In this document: one piece after another, positions 6,169-6,813 of the stretch | Layout of the letters: each line of letters starts with the position of its first letter | Numbering within the stretch: the first letter of the stretch is position 1 | Origin: Helicobacteraceae bacterium | GTDB taxonomy: Bacteria; Campylobacterota; Campylobacteria; Campylobacterales; SZUA-545 | Reading direction: 5' to 3' | DNA: 6,813 bases | Assembly: GCA_031282285.1 (NCBI GenBank) | Contig: JAITEA010000084.1 | Location: 1-6,813, forward strand | Notes under the pieces: model-generated | What the model saw: the letters and a program-made list of their open reading frames with translations, nothing else | What the model was told of the DNA's origin: nothing | Database searches by the model: none | Position numbers and translations under genes: made by a program

Positions 6169-6813
6169 ATGAAAAGGGCGCTGGCGTTTTTGAGCGATCT
6201 GGAAAAACGCAACGATCGCGACTGGTTTCAGGCGAACAAAAACCGCTATTTGGAAGCAAGCGCGGTTTTCGAGCGTTTTGTCGGCGATCTGCTTGGCGAG
6301 ATCGGCTCGTTTGACGATACGATTCTGCGCTTCGCGCCCAAACAGCTTATATTCAGAATGCAGCGCGATATTCGCTTCAGCCGCGACAAATCGCCTTACA
6401 ATCCTAGCTTCAGAGCCTGCCTTGGCGCCGGCGGCAAAGCGCTGCTCCCCGTCGGTTATTATGTTCTGATCGCGCCTAATAATCGTTCGCTGCTTGGCGG
6501 CGGATTATACGCGCCTACATTCAAAGAGGCGACAGAGGCGATCAGGGATCGCATTAACGATTCTGGCGAAGCGTTTGAAGATATTATAAACGAAAAAGCG
6601 TTCAAACAAACCTTTATCGTTCAAGGCGAAAAACTCAAAAATCCGCCGCGAGGATTTGACAAAACCCACCCGCAGATTGAGTATATCAAACACAAAAGCT
6701 GGTATCTGCAATACGATATTTCAGACGAGGCGGTTTGCGCGGATAATTTTGCTAAGCGCGCGGCGCGTATTTTCAAACTTATGAAACCCTTTAACGACTA
6801 TCTAAACGGCGCG
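6169..6813 (+). CDS. DUF2461 (TIGR02453) family protein, 3' end cut by window
   Basis: The frame is open from ATG 6169 to the right edge: 215 codons with no stop. The start is supported by AAGGAG (6158-6163) 5 nt upstream. The protein begins MKRALAFLSDLEKRNDRDWF, followed by NKNRYLEA, the FRMQRDIRFSRDKSPYNPSF block (about 62-81), a YYVLIAP segment, GGGLYAP (about 109-115), KNPPRGFDKTHPQIEYIKHK (about 156-175) and MKPFNDYL near the end. These match my recollection of the DUF2461 family (about 220-230 residues), so only a few C-terminal residues are probably missing. The family has no established biochemical function that I can state. No signal peptide or membrane segment is visible, so it is probably cytoplasmic. 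It lies 46 nt after alaS on the same strand with no evident terminator, so co-transcription is likely. Its later part is less GC-rich than alaS. Confidence 0.9.
   Translation, partial: MKRALAFLSDLEKRNDRDWFQANKNRYLEASAVFERFVGDLLGEIGSFDDTILRFAPKQLIFRMQRDIRFSRDKSPYNPSFRACLGAGGKALLPVGYYVLIAPNNRSLLGGGLYAPTFKEATEAIRDRINDSGEAFEDIINEKAFKQTFIVQGEKLKNPPRGFDKTHPQIEYIKHKSWYLQYDISDEAVCADNFAKRAARIFKLMKPFNDYLNGA

Noticed and set aside
1..6813. CRISPR array, tRNA/rRNA genes, insertion sequences or attachment sites
   Set aside because: No regularly spaced repeats, no tRNA-like cloverleaf, no transposase motif and no terminal inverted repeats were seen on reading both strands.

Overview
The window is a bacterial chromosome segment, most likely from a relatively GC-rich member of the Campylobacterota (Epsilonproteobacteria). 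Three things point there: a ksgA/rsmA-rnj gene pair as found in Helicobacter and Campylobacter, an RNase J with a long basic, disordered N-terminal extension like that of Helicobacter pylori, and a poly-G contingency tract in a surface-protein gene. The assignment is inferred from gene content and order, not from a marker search.

Layout. Positions 1-480 (minus strand) hold the 5' part of a signal-peptide-bearing outer-membrane beta-barrel gene that runs off the left edge. A run of 15 G directly follows the signal-peptide codons. At this length the gene meets TGA at once, so it reads OFF; at 14 or 17 G it would be open to the window edge. Positions 481-568 carry its promoter and an AT-rich dyad. 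Positions 569-2674 (minus) encode RNase J, and 2667-3404 (minus) encode the 16S rRNA adenine dimethyltransferase RsmA/KsgA; the two genes overlap by 8 nt. Positions 3405-3560 are a divergent intergenic region with a likely alaS promoter. Positions 3561-6122 (plus) encode full-length alanyl-tRNA synthetase. After 46 nt, a DUF2461-family protein begins at 6169 (plus) and is cut by the right edge.

The rsmA-rnj unit joins rRNA modification with RNA processing and decay. alaS supplies charged and proofread tRNA-Ala and is followed, probably on the same transcript, by the uncharacterised DUF2461 gene. The outer-membrane gene is functionally separate: it is poorer in GC and lacks the strong GATC enrichment of the housekeeping genes. 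The most interesting signal in the window is this phase-variable surface protein, caught in the OFF register. I found no RNA gene, CRISPR array, insertion sequence or prophage element.
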